Of a DNA stretch of 40,512 nucleotides, positions 24,257-32,415 are shown piece by piece. This DNA is from a virus. The first letter of the stretch is position 1; every line of letters begins with the position of its first letter. Under the pieces are notes generated by a model that did no database searches, had not been told where the DNA came from, and worked only from the letters and a program-made list of their open reading frames with translations. The position numbers and the translations under genes are program-made. The stretch lies in the IMG/VR virus record IMGVR_UViG_3300024518_004146, positions 1 through 40,512 of that record. One strand, written 5' to 3'.

Positions 24257-25330
24257 CTATGAGCTGAAGTTTCCAGACTCGAGGTCCCTCAGGACATCGG
24301 CCTTCTCCTCACGTCTCGTCATAGGTCCTTTGCGCGGCTTGGTTGTTGATCCAAGATCGTTTCCAAGTGTTGCTGAGGTCTTCTCTCCAGCTTCAGGGGT
24401 TTTCTTCTTCGTCTTCTTCTTACGAGCTTTTGCTACGACGTCGGGATTTAAGTTCCGTTCTTCGTACCAGGCTCGCTCTGAATCTTCGTATACCGCGAGC
24501 ACATCGGCAGCGTCGGGACGCTCTCCAGACTGCTCGTGCATCGCCGCAGCAATGCTGAGGATTGTGCTCCGTGCCTTCTCGGCGCCCTTGCCGTTGAGCA
24601 GGGCGTGCACTAGGGGGGTCTCAGGGGTTGAGGCCTTGGCGATGTCACCGACGTACCTGTCTACCTCTATCTTCGCCTGTGCCTGGCGCTCCTTGTTCTC
24701 AATAGTAGTCTTGAGGGCCTTGTTCTCGTTCTCTAAGCCCGTCAAGCGTGCCTCAACAGTCTGAGCCGTCTGTAGTCGCTTCGCCTCTGTGCGCTCGGCA
24801 TGTGTGGCGTTAGGGCCTGCCGCTTTGCTCATCGCGTAGAGTTGCTTCGAGCGTGACAGTAGTTCGTCGGCACTCTTCCCTGTGGGGTCGAAGTGCAGGC
24901 GTTGTCGAGCGTCGTGCCCGTTCTTCAGTTCTTGGGCCTCTGCTAGAAGCTCCTTGAACTCGGCTTGCTCTTGAGCGAAGGCCGCCCTCTCAGAGGCCAT
25001 GCGCTCCTTGAAGCGCTTCTCTCGCTGTTGCTCAGCCGCTAGGGATTTAAGTTCGTCGGGCTCGGGGTCGGTGTCAGGTTCAGCGTCGTCATCGTCTGAC
25101 TCTTCAGGATCTTCCTCCTCTGATTCCTCTTCGCCTTCTTCCGCCTGTTCTTCAGACTCGTCTTCTTCCTCAACTACTATCTCCTCTTCAATCTCAGGCT
25201 TAGGTTCAGCCTCGGGCGTCTTGGCCTCTAAGGTCTCATCGTCAATGTTGCCCATATCGGCGAGCATTGCGTCTCTGTCGTCGCCGCTCAATTCTGAGGG
25301 CTTGCTGTACTTGTCTTCTTCTAGGGGCAT
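24257..25330 (-). CDS. Scaffolding protein
   Basis: A 357-residue, highly charged protein. Residues about 35-90 are almost entirely Glu/Asp (for example EEEDESEEQAEEGEEESEEE). A long coiled coil follows (QREKRFKERMASERAAFAQE onward) and the C-terminus is basic (KARKKKTKKKTPEAGEKTS), the part that usually contacts the capsid. This is the standard composition of phage scaffolds, which shape the procapsid and then leave. Start ATG 25330 has GGAGAG upstream. Confidence 0.75.
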   Translation of the reverse strand: MPLEEDKYSKPSELSGDDRDAMLADMGNIDDETLEAKTPEAEPKPEIEEEIVVEEEDESEEQAEEGEEESEEEDPEESDDDDAEPDTDPEPDELKSLAAEQQREKRFKERMASERAAFAQEQAEFKELLAEAQELKNGHDARQRLHFDPTGKSADELLSRSKQLYAMSKAAGPNATHAERTEAKRLQTAQTVEARLTGLENENKALKTTIENKERQAQAKIEVDRYVGDIAKASTPETPLVHALLNGKGAEKARSTILSIAAAMHEQSGERPDAADVLAVYEDSERAWYEERNLNPDVVAKARKKKTKKKTPEAGEKTSATLGNDLGSTTKPRKGPMTRREEKADVLRDLESGNFSS

Positions 25331-25411
25331 GTTCTCTCCGTAATCAGGGGTCTATCTTTGAAGCGTTGCACTCTCAGGTCGAACGAACCCGAGGAGTACA
25401 ACGGAACGCGT

Positions 25412-27304
25412 CTACTGCATAAACGAGCCAGGACCGACGCCCGCGCCAGTCATAGCCGCGCCCATCTCGGGCGTTAGGGGTGCCGCCACATCAGGCCCGG
25501 CGGCAGGAGGTAGGGCTTCAGGAGGAGGTGCGAGGGCTGCCTGCTGTGCGACCTGTGCCGCTGCCGCCATCTCTGACTCTTTGCGCTCTTGCTCGTCGAG
25601 CATCCAAGCCGCAGTGTTGAGCCACGTGCGTAGATTCTCGATGACCTCCTCGGGCGCTCCGTCACTCTCGGCCAAGTTGATAGCCTGAGTGAATCGCCAG
25701 ATCCCCAGCTTCAGGGGCTGATTAGGCTCGGGCACAAGTCGCTCACCGTCAAGGATGTCCTCAATGATGCGCTCAAGGGCTTCAATCCCTGACGTGTAGA
25801 GCGATAGGGCCCTCTCGTTGTCAGGGTGCCGCATGAGGCGCCGGGCTTCGTCCTGCGAGATAACGCCTGCCTGTGCCATCTCAAGCGCAAGCTGCGTTCT
25901 ACCTGCAGGGGTCTTAGCGAGGGCGGAAGCGGCGTACATTTGTACCCTCACCTCTCCCATGTCAACGTCACTCCATTCGATGACCTTGGGGCCAAAGCGA
26001 GAGCGTCGCACAACCTCGGGAGCGTCGTCGCCCAGGTCTTTGCAGACATCGAGCATGAGCCAAGCGATGTCTAAGACGTAGTTCTCAAAGTCCTGCTCTT
26101 GGAGTGCGAAGCGTTGAGTAGTCTGATCGCGGTACTCTCGAAGAGCAACGCCAGAGTCTAACCCGCCAGGCTTGGCAGCACTCGCCGCCATCCGAGACAC
26201 TCCGAACTCTTCGAACGCTGAGGCCTTGATTGCCTCTCTGCGTGCGTACTGCTCAGCGCTCACGGCCTGAGGGAGGATTGTCTTCGGGTACTCGCCCTTG
26301 ATGACGACGAAGGTCCCTGCTCGGTTTGTAGTCTGAATTGATAGCTTGGCGTCAGCCGGCCTGATGTATGTGACAGGGACGGCAAGTTGCTGAATCTGTC
26401 GGTCAATCTGCCAGTTCGTCTTGTTGAGCTCTCGCTGATGTCCCGCGATCCGCTCAGCTCCACCAATGCCGTACCAGCCGATAGGGCGCTCGCTCCACTT
26501 GAAGACAGCGAAGGGGAATCGTTCCTTCTCCCACTCTTCATCGAGCAGGTCAGCCCCGTCAACACAGATTGTGTGCCTCCCAGGCTTGTAGTCGTCGTGC
26601 CCCTCGACGCCCAGAGGCAGGTACCAAGACTCGATCGCGACTACTTCAGAGTCATCGATTGGGCGATAGTCAGCCCAGAGACGCTGAACTCCCATCGTAG
26701 TAGAGCCGACGTTCATGTTGTCGATGTCTTTGGAGGAGTCGGGGAAGCTAGACTTGAGCACTTCCTTGTCGATGAACATCCGATGATGCATCTGTTGCGG
26801 CTCTCGAAGGCGAGCCTCTACGTTGTCAACAATGATGTCATCAACTAGGACTCTCTCGACCTGAATACGATTGAAGCGATCGGGGTAGACCTTGACGAGG
26901 CCTGTGCCTTTGAGGGCGCCCTCTTTGAACCCTCGACGGGCCTGCTTGTGCACGTCGTGCGAGCGGATGAGGTCAGAAGTGTAGTGCTCGAGCTTCCGGG
27001 CTCGCCGCTGAGTACTCCAGTCGGCATCGTCAGTCATGATGCGGGGGCGTACCTCAGTCGCAGAGATGGCAGCCGATACTGTGTCAACGTTCGAAGCGAT
27101 GACGTTCTCAGAGACGAGGGCATCCTTGGCGCGTCGGTCGCCCAGGTACGATCGGGAGTAGGAGTCGTAGAGGAACGCGAGTTTGTTGAACCTGTCGAAT
27201 AGGTCAGACTGCGAACGCTCTACTTCTGATACATACCCGAAAACCTGCGTGTGCACAGGCTCTCCGTCTGGCGTGTTCTGCCATTTGAGATTGAGATCAG
27301 CCAT
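25412..27304 (-). CDS. Portal protein
   Basis: A 630-residue protein forming the DNA gate at one capsid vertex. It follows terminase and a small gene and precedes the scaffold. Recognisable portal-like features are SENVIASNVDTVSAAISATE, EGALKGTGLVKVYPDRF, the clip-region IVDNVEARLREPQQMHHRMF and helical stem segments after RIAGHQRELNKTNWQIDRQI. The C-terminal barrel-like tail is Ala/Pro-rich and ends in GAGVGPGSFMQ. Length is close to podovirus portals. It overlaps the upstream gene by 8 nt. Confidence 0.8.
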   Translation of the reverse strand: MADLNLKWQNTPDGEPVHTQVFGYVSEVERSQSDLFDRFNKLAFLYDSYSRSYLGDRRAKDALVSENVIASNVDTVSAAISATEVRPRIMTDDADWSTQRRARKLEHYTSDLIRSHDVHKQARRGFKEGALKGTGLVKVYPDRFNRIQVERVLVDDIIVDNVEARLREPQQMHHRMFIDKEVLKSSFPDSSKDIDNMNVGSTTMGVQRLWADYRPIDDSEVVAIESWYLPLGVEGHDDYKPGRHTICVDGADLLDEEWEKERFPFAVFKWSERPIGWYGIGGAERIAGHQRELNKTNWQIDRQIQQLAVPVTYIRPADAKLSIQTTNRAGTFVVIKGEYPKTILPQAVSAEQYARREAIKASAFEEFGVSRMAASAAKPGGLDSGVALREYRDQTTQRFALQEQDFENYVLDIAWLMLDVCKDLGDDAPEVVRRSRFGPKVIEWSDVDMGEVRVQMYAASALAKTPAGRTQLALEMAQAGVISQDEARRLMRHPDNERALSLYTSGIEALERIIEDILDGERLVPEPNQPLKLGIWRFTQAINLAESDGAPEEVIENLRTWLNTAAWMLDEQERKESEMAAAAQVAQQAALAPPPEALPPAAGPDVAAPLTPEMGAAMTGAGVGPGSFMQ

Positions 27305-27614
27305 CGTCTAGGGTCCTAGGGTTATCGTTGGAGGCGGGACCTTGGCGCCTTTGCTCGTAGTAGCCAGGGACCGAGCCCTCGCTGTTGTAGGTCATTGGAT
27401 CCATCAACGCGTCCATCTCTTGCTCCATAGCGCGCTCGTCGGGACCCTTGACAGGGATGAGGGCGTCGAGATCCAACTCCGGTTTGATAGGGGCCAGTGA
27501 AAAGCTCAGGTCTGAAGTCTTCACTTCGGTGAACCCTGCTTCACGTAGGGCCGGCCCCTTGGCTATGAGCAGGTCGAGCAGTTCTTCGGCGTTCTTCTTC
27601 TGGGCTTTAGTCAC
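27297..27614 (-). CDS. Small protein between terminase and portal
   Basis: A 105-residue protein with an N-terminal helix (KKNAEELLDLLIAKGPALRE) and an acidic, low-complexity C-terminal half (MEQEMDALMDPMTYNSEGSV). It overlaps the terminase stop as ATGA and the portal start by 8 nt. It may assist packaging or portal assembly, by position only. Confidence 0.6.
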   Translation of the reverse strand: MTKAQKKNAEELLDLLIAKGPALREAGFTEVKTSDLSFSLAPIKPELDLDALIPVKGPDERAMEQEMDALMDPMTYNSEGSVPGYYEQRRQGPASNDNPRTLDDG

Positions 27615-29197
27615 TGAAACACATCCATGTAATCGTCGTAGTCGTCATCAGAGACATATTCAGAGAACTCGTCTTCGTCGTCTTCGTCGGGAACGAGCAT
27701 CATGTCGGGCTTGGGCGGAAAGTAGGGCTTCTTCGCGTCCTGCTCCTTCGAGTGAAGGTGGAAGGCCTCCCTCCTGGCGTAGACTGCCGCGTCGGTCGCG
27801 TCGTTTCGCATTGAGGGATTCTCCTTCATGCGATTGTATTCGTCGACAAGCCACTGAAGCGTCACGAGCTGCATTTCGAGTGCTGAGCCCTTGAGAATCT
27901 TCGTTCTGCCGTCGATCAGGTCCCCGTTGAACATGCTGATAGCGTCGTGCTTGTCTTTTTTCGCTGCCGGGAGAATCTTGACGCCGTAGACCTCCTCAAC
28001 CTCCTTCAAGATGGCCCCTCCTAGGCCCGCCATGTCGGCTACAAGCCCCGTTGGCCATCCCGAGTGACCGATACACCCCTCGGGGGACTCGGCCCTTAGA
28101 GGCTCTCCTATGAGCAGCTCAGCGAGCTTCTTAGAGTACATCGTGCCCTCGTGAATGTGCTCGTAGACGTGATAGAGGTTCTTGTCAGGGTCGTGAGGGC
28201 TCCAAGCGAAGATCTCTAGGGCAAAAGGGTCGCTCTCTCCCAGGTCCATCCCGTAACTGTACTGCCACTCTCCGTACTGCTTGGGGAGCTTGGCAAATCC
28301 GAGGGGGTTGAGCTCCGGGTCCCACTGATTCCACGGGGTACCGTCGTCGAGGTGCGCCCGGTATTTGAAGACATTCTCTGTGTCATCGCCTGCCCAGAGT
28401 CCGAGATACTCTCTCTTCCAGATTGGGTTATCGTCACTCCACTTGTTGACACGCTTGTTCCTGACCGCAGCGGCCCAAAGCTTGCGCATCGCTGGCACTG
28501 ATTGAGCGCCGTCCTTGAGCGTCCAGTGATGATAGCTCCAAGACTCACAATCAGGGGTCCTTTTGTCGAAGGGTACGCTCAGCTCCGAGCCGATGCGCGT
28601 GAGTTCGTAGAAGAGGCCGACGAGCAAGTGCCCAGGCGTTCCGATGATCCACAGCTTCCCGTCGAAGTCACCCAGGCGAGGCTGAATGATGCGGTAGATA
28701 AGATTCTTCAGCAGCGCGTCAGGGTAAGAGGCGCCCTCGTCGATGCCAACCTCATGAAAGGGCTGCCCTCTGAGTTTGCCTACTTCCTTCTTGTCGTCGG
28801 CGCCTACGAGTCTGAGTGTTGAGCCGTTGTGTAGGAATGTACACTTCAGCTTTGTCTCCTGGAACTTGGCGGGGATATCTAGAGCGGCACACAACTCCTT
28901 CAGAGGCTCCCACATGAATTCTTCGGCTTGCCCTCGCGTTGTAGCGATGAACAGGCATCGAGCTTTAGGAACACGCAGCATTCGGAGGAGGAACCTCGTT
29001 CTGCCGCCTGTAGTCTTACCGCCACCTCGGGCGATGACTGCCGCTATCAGGAGGTTAGGGTCTTCGGCGAAGGCTCTCTGATTGGGGTGATTCGCTGCGA
29101 GCACTCGCGCACAGATCGCCTCGGTAGGCACGGCCTCTCGGGCCTTCTTCGCTGCCTCAAAGTGATGCTCTAGCCAGGCCCCGTATAGGGGCTCCAC
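27611..29197 (-). CDS. terL: Terminase large subunit
   Basis: A 528-residue packaging motor from GTG 29197, which overlaps the upstream stop as TAGTG; a longer TTG form would overlap that gene by 120 nt. The ATPase domain has a variant Walker A ARGGGKT (56-62, K61) and Walker B EVGIDEGA (D153, E154). The nuclease domain has YGMDLGESDP (D318), LVADMAG (D388) and NDATDAAVYA (D466, D469), the RNase H-like metal triad. The C-terminus is very acidic. It hydrolyses ATP to fill proheads and cuts concatemers. Confidence 0.9.
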   Translation of the reverse strand: MEPLYGAWLEHHFEAAKKAREAVPTEAICARVLAANHPNQRAFAEDPNLLIAAVIARGGGKTTGGRTRFLLRMLRVPKARCLFIATTRGQAEEFMWEPLKELCAALDIPAKFQETKLKCTFLHNGSTLRLVGADDKKEVGKLRGQPFHEVGIDEGASYPDALLKNLIYRIIQPRLGDFDGKLWIIGTPGHLLVGLFYELTRIGSELSVPFDKRTPDCESWSYHHWTLKDGAQSVPAMRKLWAAAVRNKRVNKWSDDNPIWKREYLGLWAGDDTENVFKYRAHLDDGTPWNQWDPELNPLGFAKLPKQYGEWQYSYGMDLGESDPFALEIFAWSPHDPDKNLYHVYEHIHEGTMYSKKLAELLIGEPLRAESPEGCIGHSGWPTGLVADMAGLGGAILKEVEEVYGVKILPAAKKDKHDAISMFNGDLIDGRTKILKGSALEMQLVTLQWLVDEYNRMKENPSMRNDATDAAVYARREAFHLHSKEQDAKKPYFPPKPDMMLVPDEDDEDEFSEYVSDDDYDDYMDVFQ

Positions 29198-29520
29198 TAG
29201 TCTCGGGGTTGGCCGGGAATGACGACCTTGGCGCCGTTCTGGAAGGGGACGAGTTTTGATACCTGGTGTAGGGGGATCAACTCGTACGCTCGGGGCTTGC
29301 TGGGCGCGTAAAACCAAACACGGAACATCTTCTCGTGCCGTGAGTACTCGATCACGTACTTTGAAGCCTTGCGCTTTGAGTTACTGCTGAGGCTCGTAGC
29401 AGAAGGGCTGCCAGGCAGCCGCATCGGTCGATCTGCGGGGAATAGGATAAAGTCGATGCTAGACCACTCGTCCTTGTTGGGCATCGCTTCTAGCTTCTGT
29501 TTTGCTGCTGATTTGGACAT
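29197..29520 (-). CDS. Hypothetical protein upstream of terminase
   Basis: A 107-residue protein with a beta-rich middle (KYVIEYSRHEKMFRVWFYAP) that may form a small KTSC-like or SH3-like fold. Start ATG 29520 follows AAGGAGAGAAC, a strong ribosome-binding site. Its position could suggest a small-terminase function, but no helix-turn-helix is visible. Function unknown. Confidence 0.65.
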   Translation of the reverse strand: MSKSAAKQKLEAMPNKDEWSSIDFILFPADRPMRLPGSPSATSLSSNSKRKASKYVIEYSRHEKMFRVWFYAPSKPRAYELIPLHQVSKLVPFQNGAKVVIPGQPRD

Positions 29521-29530
29521 GTTCTCTCCT

Positions 29531-30016
29531 TCAGGGGGTTTTCTTAGGTGGCGGGAACCGCATAGCTAGCGGCTTCCACTGAGCTTTGGGAGTCTTGGGC
29601 TTGAGCCTCGACACTGCCGCTGTCTTACAGGCGTAGTGAAAGGGCTCGGAGGGGTCAATCTCTGCAGCCTTGAAGAGGCCGCTGAAGATGTGCCACCCCT
29701 TCTTGCGGAATGAGTGCTTCACGTAGATATAGACAACAAAGGGCATCGGCTCGCCCTTATGCTCATAGCTACGTTCTACGACGATGTAGCCGTAGAGGTC
29801 CGACATTGTACCCTTCTCGTCGGGGCAGTAGGCAACAAAGACCTCAGTGCCAGGGCGAGCGAGAATCGTCATCCACTCGTTCTTCATCACGTCATGCCAT
29901 CTCTCCATCGAGATCAGGCCGGCAGCGTGGCTAGTGCGGTAGGAGTCAAGGAAGCCCTCAACAACCAACCTCATATCTGAGTCAATTGCGGGGCGATAGG
30001 CGAGTATTTGGCTCAT
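29531..30016 (-). CDS. GNAT-like acetyltransferase
   Basis: A 161-residue protein with the GNAT core order. Beta strands around VFVAYCPDEKG and LYGYIVVERSYEH lead to VVYIYVKHSFRKKGWHIFSG, where SFRKKG corresponds to motif A (R/QxxGxG/A) that binds acetyl-CoA. The final glycine pattern is imperfect, so activity is uncertain. Genes of this kind are found near terminases in some marine podoviruses, from memory. Possible targets are host or virion proteins. The start overlaps the preceding 52-codon gene by 35 nt. Confidence 0.6.
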   Translation of the reverse strand: MSQILAYRPAIDSDMRLVVEGFLDSYRTSHAAGLISMERWHDVMKNEWMTILARPGTEVFVAYCPDEKGTMSDLYGYIVVERSYEHKGEPMPFVVYIYVKHSFRKKGWHIFSGLFKAAEIDPSEPFHYACKTAAVSRLKPKTPKAQWKPLAMRFPPPKKTP

Positions 30017-30140
30017 GTATGAGGAGCTTGATCCTAGGGATCGGAGCTACGTGCGTGTAAATGTCTTCGTCTAGGGGTACGGGCCCAAAGAGGCGCGAGA
30101 CGTACTCTAGGAGATTGAGGGGCTTTTCTTCTTCGCTCAT
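29982..30140 (-). CDS. 52-residue coupled hypothetical protein
   Basis: A short frame (MSEEEKPLNLLEYVSRLFGP at its start) whose ATG overlaps the previous stop as ATGA and whose end lies inside the GNAT-like gene. It fills what would otherwise be a 120-nt gap in a gapless operon. No motif; a negatively charged start and a proline-rich middle. Confidence 0.6.
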   Translation of the reverse strand: MSEEEKPLNLLEYVSRLFGPVPLDEDIYTHVAPIPRIKLLIHEPNTRLSPRN

Positions 30141-30337
30141 GAACTGCTCAACGTGATTGTGCCCGTCTCATAGTCAATGTCGGTAATTACGGTAATTGCG
30201 GGGTACTTCTTCCGCCTAAGCCAGTGCCACAGCCTCACGTACCAGCGTCGGCGCTCACGGTACCCTACCGTCTGGCCCACCCTGAAGCTCGACGCTGCCA
30301 TAGGGTTGCAGAGGGTTATCGTAGGTCTTTCGCTCAT
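30137..30337 (-). CDS. Small basic protein
   Basis: A 66-residue protein with a Trp/Arg-rich centre (YRERRRWYVRLWHWLRRKKY) and a beta-like C-terminus ending in GTITLSSS. It resembles a small SH3-like or DNA-binding fold. Its first residues, MSERPT, repeat the last residues of the preceding protein because of a short DNA duplication at the junction. Coupled by ATGA at both ends. Confidence 0.6.
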   Translation of the reverse strand: MSERPTITLCNPMAASSFRVGQTVGYRERRRWYVRLWHWLRRKKYPAITVITDIDYETGTITLSSS

Positions 30338-30783
30338 AACCCTGACACCGTTGGGCGCTCGCTCATGCCGTAGTGTCTTCGGAGGGCATCCCTCAGTCGC
30401 CTGTCCCGCTGCTGCTTCAGGAGGCGTTGGCGTAGAGCCTCTTCCCGCATCAGAGCCCTGGCATCTATAGCCGGCCCTGCAGCGTCTTCCATGCGCTTAA
30501 GCGTTGCACCCTGCTCCTCAGGGCCGAGTTGTCGGTAGGGGGTCTCAGACGGCTGAGCCTTGGCCTGTCGTGCGTTCTCGTCCCGGAGGAGGTCAATAGC
30601 GTCGACGGGTGGGCCTGCTGCGTCTTCCATCTTCTTGAGGAGGGCAGCCTTGGCGTCGGGGTCCATCTGTCGGTAGGGGGTAGTGGCCTTCTTCTTCTTC
30701 TTCTTCTTCGGTGTACCCGCGTAGGTGTCGTCTCTGTCTCTGATAACGCTAGGGCTGGGGGAGCTCTTCTTGTTGTTGGCCAT
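30334..30783 (-). CDS. Protein with a duplicated 39-residue unit
   Basis: A 149-residue charged protein. After a run of seven lysines encoded by an AAG microsatellite (about 30691-30711), two copies of a unit follow, starting TPYRQMDPDAKAALLKKMED and TPYRQLGPEEQGATLKRMED and each continuing AAGPxxDAxxL. The C-terminal helix is Arg-rich. The repeat suggests two identical binding modules. Function unknown; it sits in the upstream part of the late operon. Confidence 0.65.
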   Translation of the reverse strand: MANNKKSSPSPSVIRDRDDTYAGTPKKKKKKKATTPYRQMDPDAKAALLKKMEDAAGPPVDAIDLLRDENARQAKAQPSETPYRQLGPEEQGATLKRMEDAAGPAIDARALMREEALRQRLLKQQRDRRLRDALRRHYGMSERPTVSGL

Positions 30784-30786
30784 AAT

Positions 30787-31152
30787 TCATCCTAGCTCTC
30801 TCTTGATCTCAGCGTGGCGTCGGTCTCGTGAGGCCTTGCGATTCTTCGCGTCCCACTCTGCCCGGCTCATCCCGTCGGCTAGTTCTCGTGTGCTCAGGAT
30901 GTGCGGAGGGAGGGGTTGATCGTTCTTGCCCTGTGAGACCTCAGCGAGTCTCACCTTGCCCGAGACGGCGTAGGCTGTGGCAGGAGGTGAGGAGTGGAGG
31001 CAGAAGACGCCAGCGGGGTTGGAACTGAAGGTATCAGCGTCAACAACAACAGGGCACTCTGCACACAGCGGCTCCCCGTCTCGCTTGTCCCACAGCACTT
31101 CGAAGCGCCCGTGTTTAGGGCAGACGAAGTCGAGCATCATCCACTGACTCAT
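30787..31152 (-). CDS. Zinc-ribbon protein
   Basis: A 121-residue protein. ATG 31152 is fixed by ATGA overlap with the previous small gene. The first 40 residues contain a zinc-ribbon-like start: FVCPKHG, then LCAECPV, similar to regulatory FmdB-type phage proteins. The C-terminal half is helical and basic (SRAEWDAKNRKASRDRRHAE). It may act as a small DNA- or RNA-polymerase-binding factor. Confidence 0.65.
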   Translation of the reverse strand: MSQWMMLDFVCPKHGRFEVLWDKRDGEPLCAECPVVVDADTFSSNPAGVFCLHSSPPATAYAVSGKVRLAEVSQGKNDQPLPPHILSTRELADGMSRAEWDAKNRKASRDRRHAEIKRELG

Positions 31153-31310
31153 CGCTTGCCCTTGTCGAGAATAGCCTGAGCCATCTGCCCTATACGGCAT
31201 TTGAAATCAGGGCAGGTCTTATCATGTGGCATCGCGTGCCGGAGGCCTGCCATCTCCTTGACGAACTCCTCAAGCTCCTCGATGTAGGTGTCTCTTGCTT
31301 CGCCGCTCAC
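31149..31310 (-). CDS. 53-residue coupled hypothetical protein
   Basis: A GTG at 31310 overlaps the previous stop as GTGA, and the frame ends with ATGA overlapping the zinc-ribbon gene. The product is helical (YIEELEEFVKEMAGLRHAMP) and carries CPDFKC. Both junctions are the same type as elsewhere in the operon, which supports a real gene despite its length. Confidence 0.6.
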   Translation of the reverse strand: MSGEARDTYIEELEEFVKEMAGLRHAMPHDKTCPDFKCRIGQMAQAILDKGKR

Positions 31311-31624
31311 TTAGGACACACCCAGTCAGGCATCACGACGTCAGCCAGGTCGCCGCTCTCAGTGAAACGGTAGACCTTGCCCCCGCGCACCTTGATGACT
31401 CGCTGCTGAAAGTCGATCTTCCTCACGGCCTTGCCTCGATAAGGCTGACCGATAGCGATCCTGTTGACCTTCAGCCAGGTCGGCTTTTTATCGTGAGCCC
31501 TGAAGACGTCCTCGGCCTGAGCGAAGGTGTTGAGCACGAAGGGCGCCGTGATACAGGCGTAGAGCCCGTCAGTGTCACGCTTGTACATCCGGTAGTTCTG
31601 CCCTGCTTCTGTTAGCTGAATCAT
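31307..31624 (-). CDS. Hypothetical small protein
   Basis: A 105-residue protein with likely alpha/beta structure (QNYRMYKRDTDGLYACITAP, KVNRIAIGQPYRGKAVRKID). No recognised motif. Coupled to both neighbours by overlapping stop/start codons, so certainly translated if the operon is transcribed. Confidence 0.65.
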   Translation of the reverse strand: MIQLTEAGQNYRMYKRDTDGLYACITAPFVLNTFAQAEDVFRAHDKKPTWLKVNRIAIGQPYRGKAVRKIDFQQRVIKVRGGKVYRFTESGDLADVVMPDWVCPK

Positions 31625-31848
31625 TGTCTTCCCACCTTCAGGGGTCTGAGCCCTCGTCGGCGTCGGCTCTCATCTTTGCCACATCGAGCATCGTAGTCTC
31701 TGAATAGACGCCTGATGCCCTTGTTGGCGTACTCAGGGTTCGGGGAGTGTATCGCCCCTGCCCGAGTCTTCTTCTTGTTCTTGGCGTCTACGACTCGCTG
31801 CTTGAGTCTGAGGCGCCGCTGATACTGCCGCCAGGACTTACGAGTCAC
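31621..31848 (-). CDS. Very basic small protein
   Basis: A 75-residue protein with about one third Arg and Lys (for example RKSWRQYQRRLRLKQRVVDA). Probably nucleic-acid binding. It overlaps the previous gene by 11 nt. No family recognised. Confidence 0.55.
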   Translation of the reverse strand: MTRKSWRQYQRRLRLKQRVVDAKNKKKTRAGAIHSPNPEYANKGIRRLFRDYDARCGKDESRRRRGLRPLKVGRQ

Positions 31849-32071
31849 CGGGGCTCACAGTCTTTGGGATCCGCTTGCGTCGGAGGGGCTTAGGTCGAGG
31901 AGTCTCCTTCTCAGGGGCGCATACATGCACGAGAGTAGCGCCCTCTCCCATGCCGAAGACAACGAGGGAGTAGGCCCCGTCTTCATACTTCTTCGTGACG
32001 ATTGCGTCGTAGGCCTCGGGCTTAATCCCTGAAGAGGCGCCGGGGGTGTACTTAGTCCATTCGGGGCTCAT
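31838..32071 (-). CDS. Hypothetical small protein
   Basis: A 77-residue protein with a beta-rich core (SLVVFGMGEGATLVHVCAPE) and a basic C-terminus (PKPLRRKRIPKTV). Coupled to the preceding gene by ATGA. Function unknown. Confidence 0.55.
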   Translation of the reverse strand: MSPEWTKYTPGASSGIKPEAYDAIVTKKYEDGAYSLVVFGMGEGATLVHVCAPEKETPRPKPLRRKRIPKTVSPGDS

Positions 32072-32415
32072 GATCCATGTCCTAACAGCGAGTCTTCTTC
32101 CTCGCTCAGTTCTTCGAGATGTAGCGCAATCTTCTGACGCCGTAGAGGGCTGAGTTCTGACAGGCGATTCATAATGACGTCGTCTTCGTCTTCAGCACTG
32201 ATGTTTATTACCGCAACCTTCAGGCCTTTGTCTAGTTGCCGCTCCTCCGCACTGAGCAGGGACAGCGATTTAGAGCAAGTGTTGAGGGAGGTCGCCAGCT
32301 TCGGGTTGAACTCCCCCGGCTCAAGAGCGAGGCGGGCAGTCTTGATTGACTTGAGCTGCGCACGGAGCTCAGCCTTCGTTGCCTCGATCTGTTTGCGTGT
32401 TTGTTGTTGGCTCAT
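32068..32415 (-). CDS. Helical protein, possible small terminase-like
   Basis: A 115-residue protein made of long helices (QIEATKAELRAQLKSIKTAR; LNTCSKSLSLLSAEERQLDK) and an acidic C-terminal tail. The size and helical layout fit a small terminase subunit, and the position upstream of TerL allows it, but no helix-turn-helix is evident. It overlaps the previous gene by 47 nt, so its exact start is uncertain. Confidence 0.5.
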   Translation of the reverse strand: MSQQQTRKQIEATKAELRAQLKSIKTARLALEPGEFNPKLATSLNTCSKSLSLLSAEERQLDKGLKVAVINISAEDEDDVIMNRLSELSPLRRQKIALHLEELSEEEDSLLGHGS

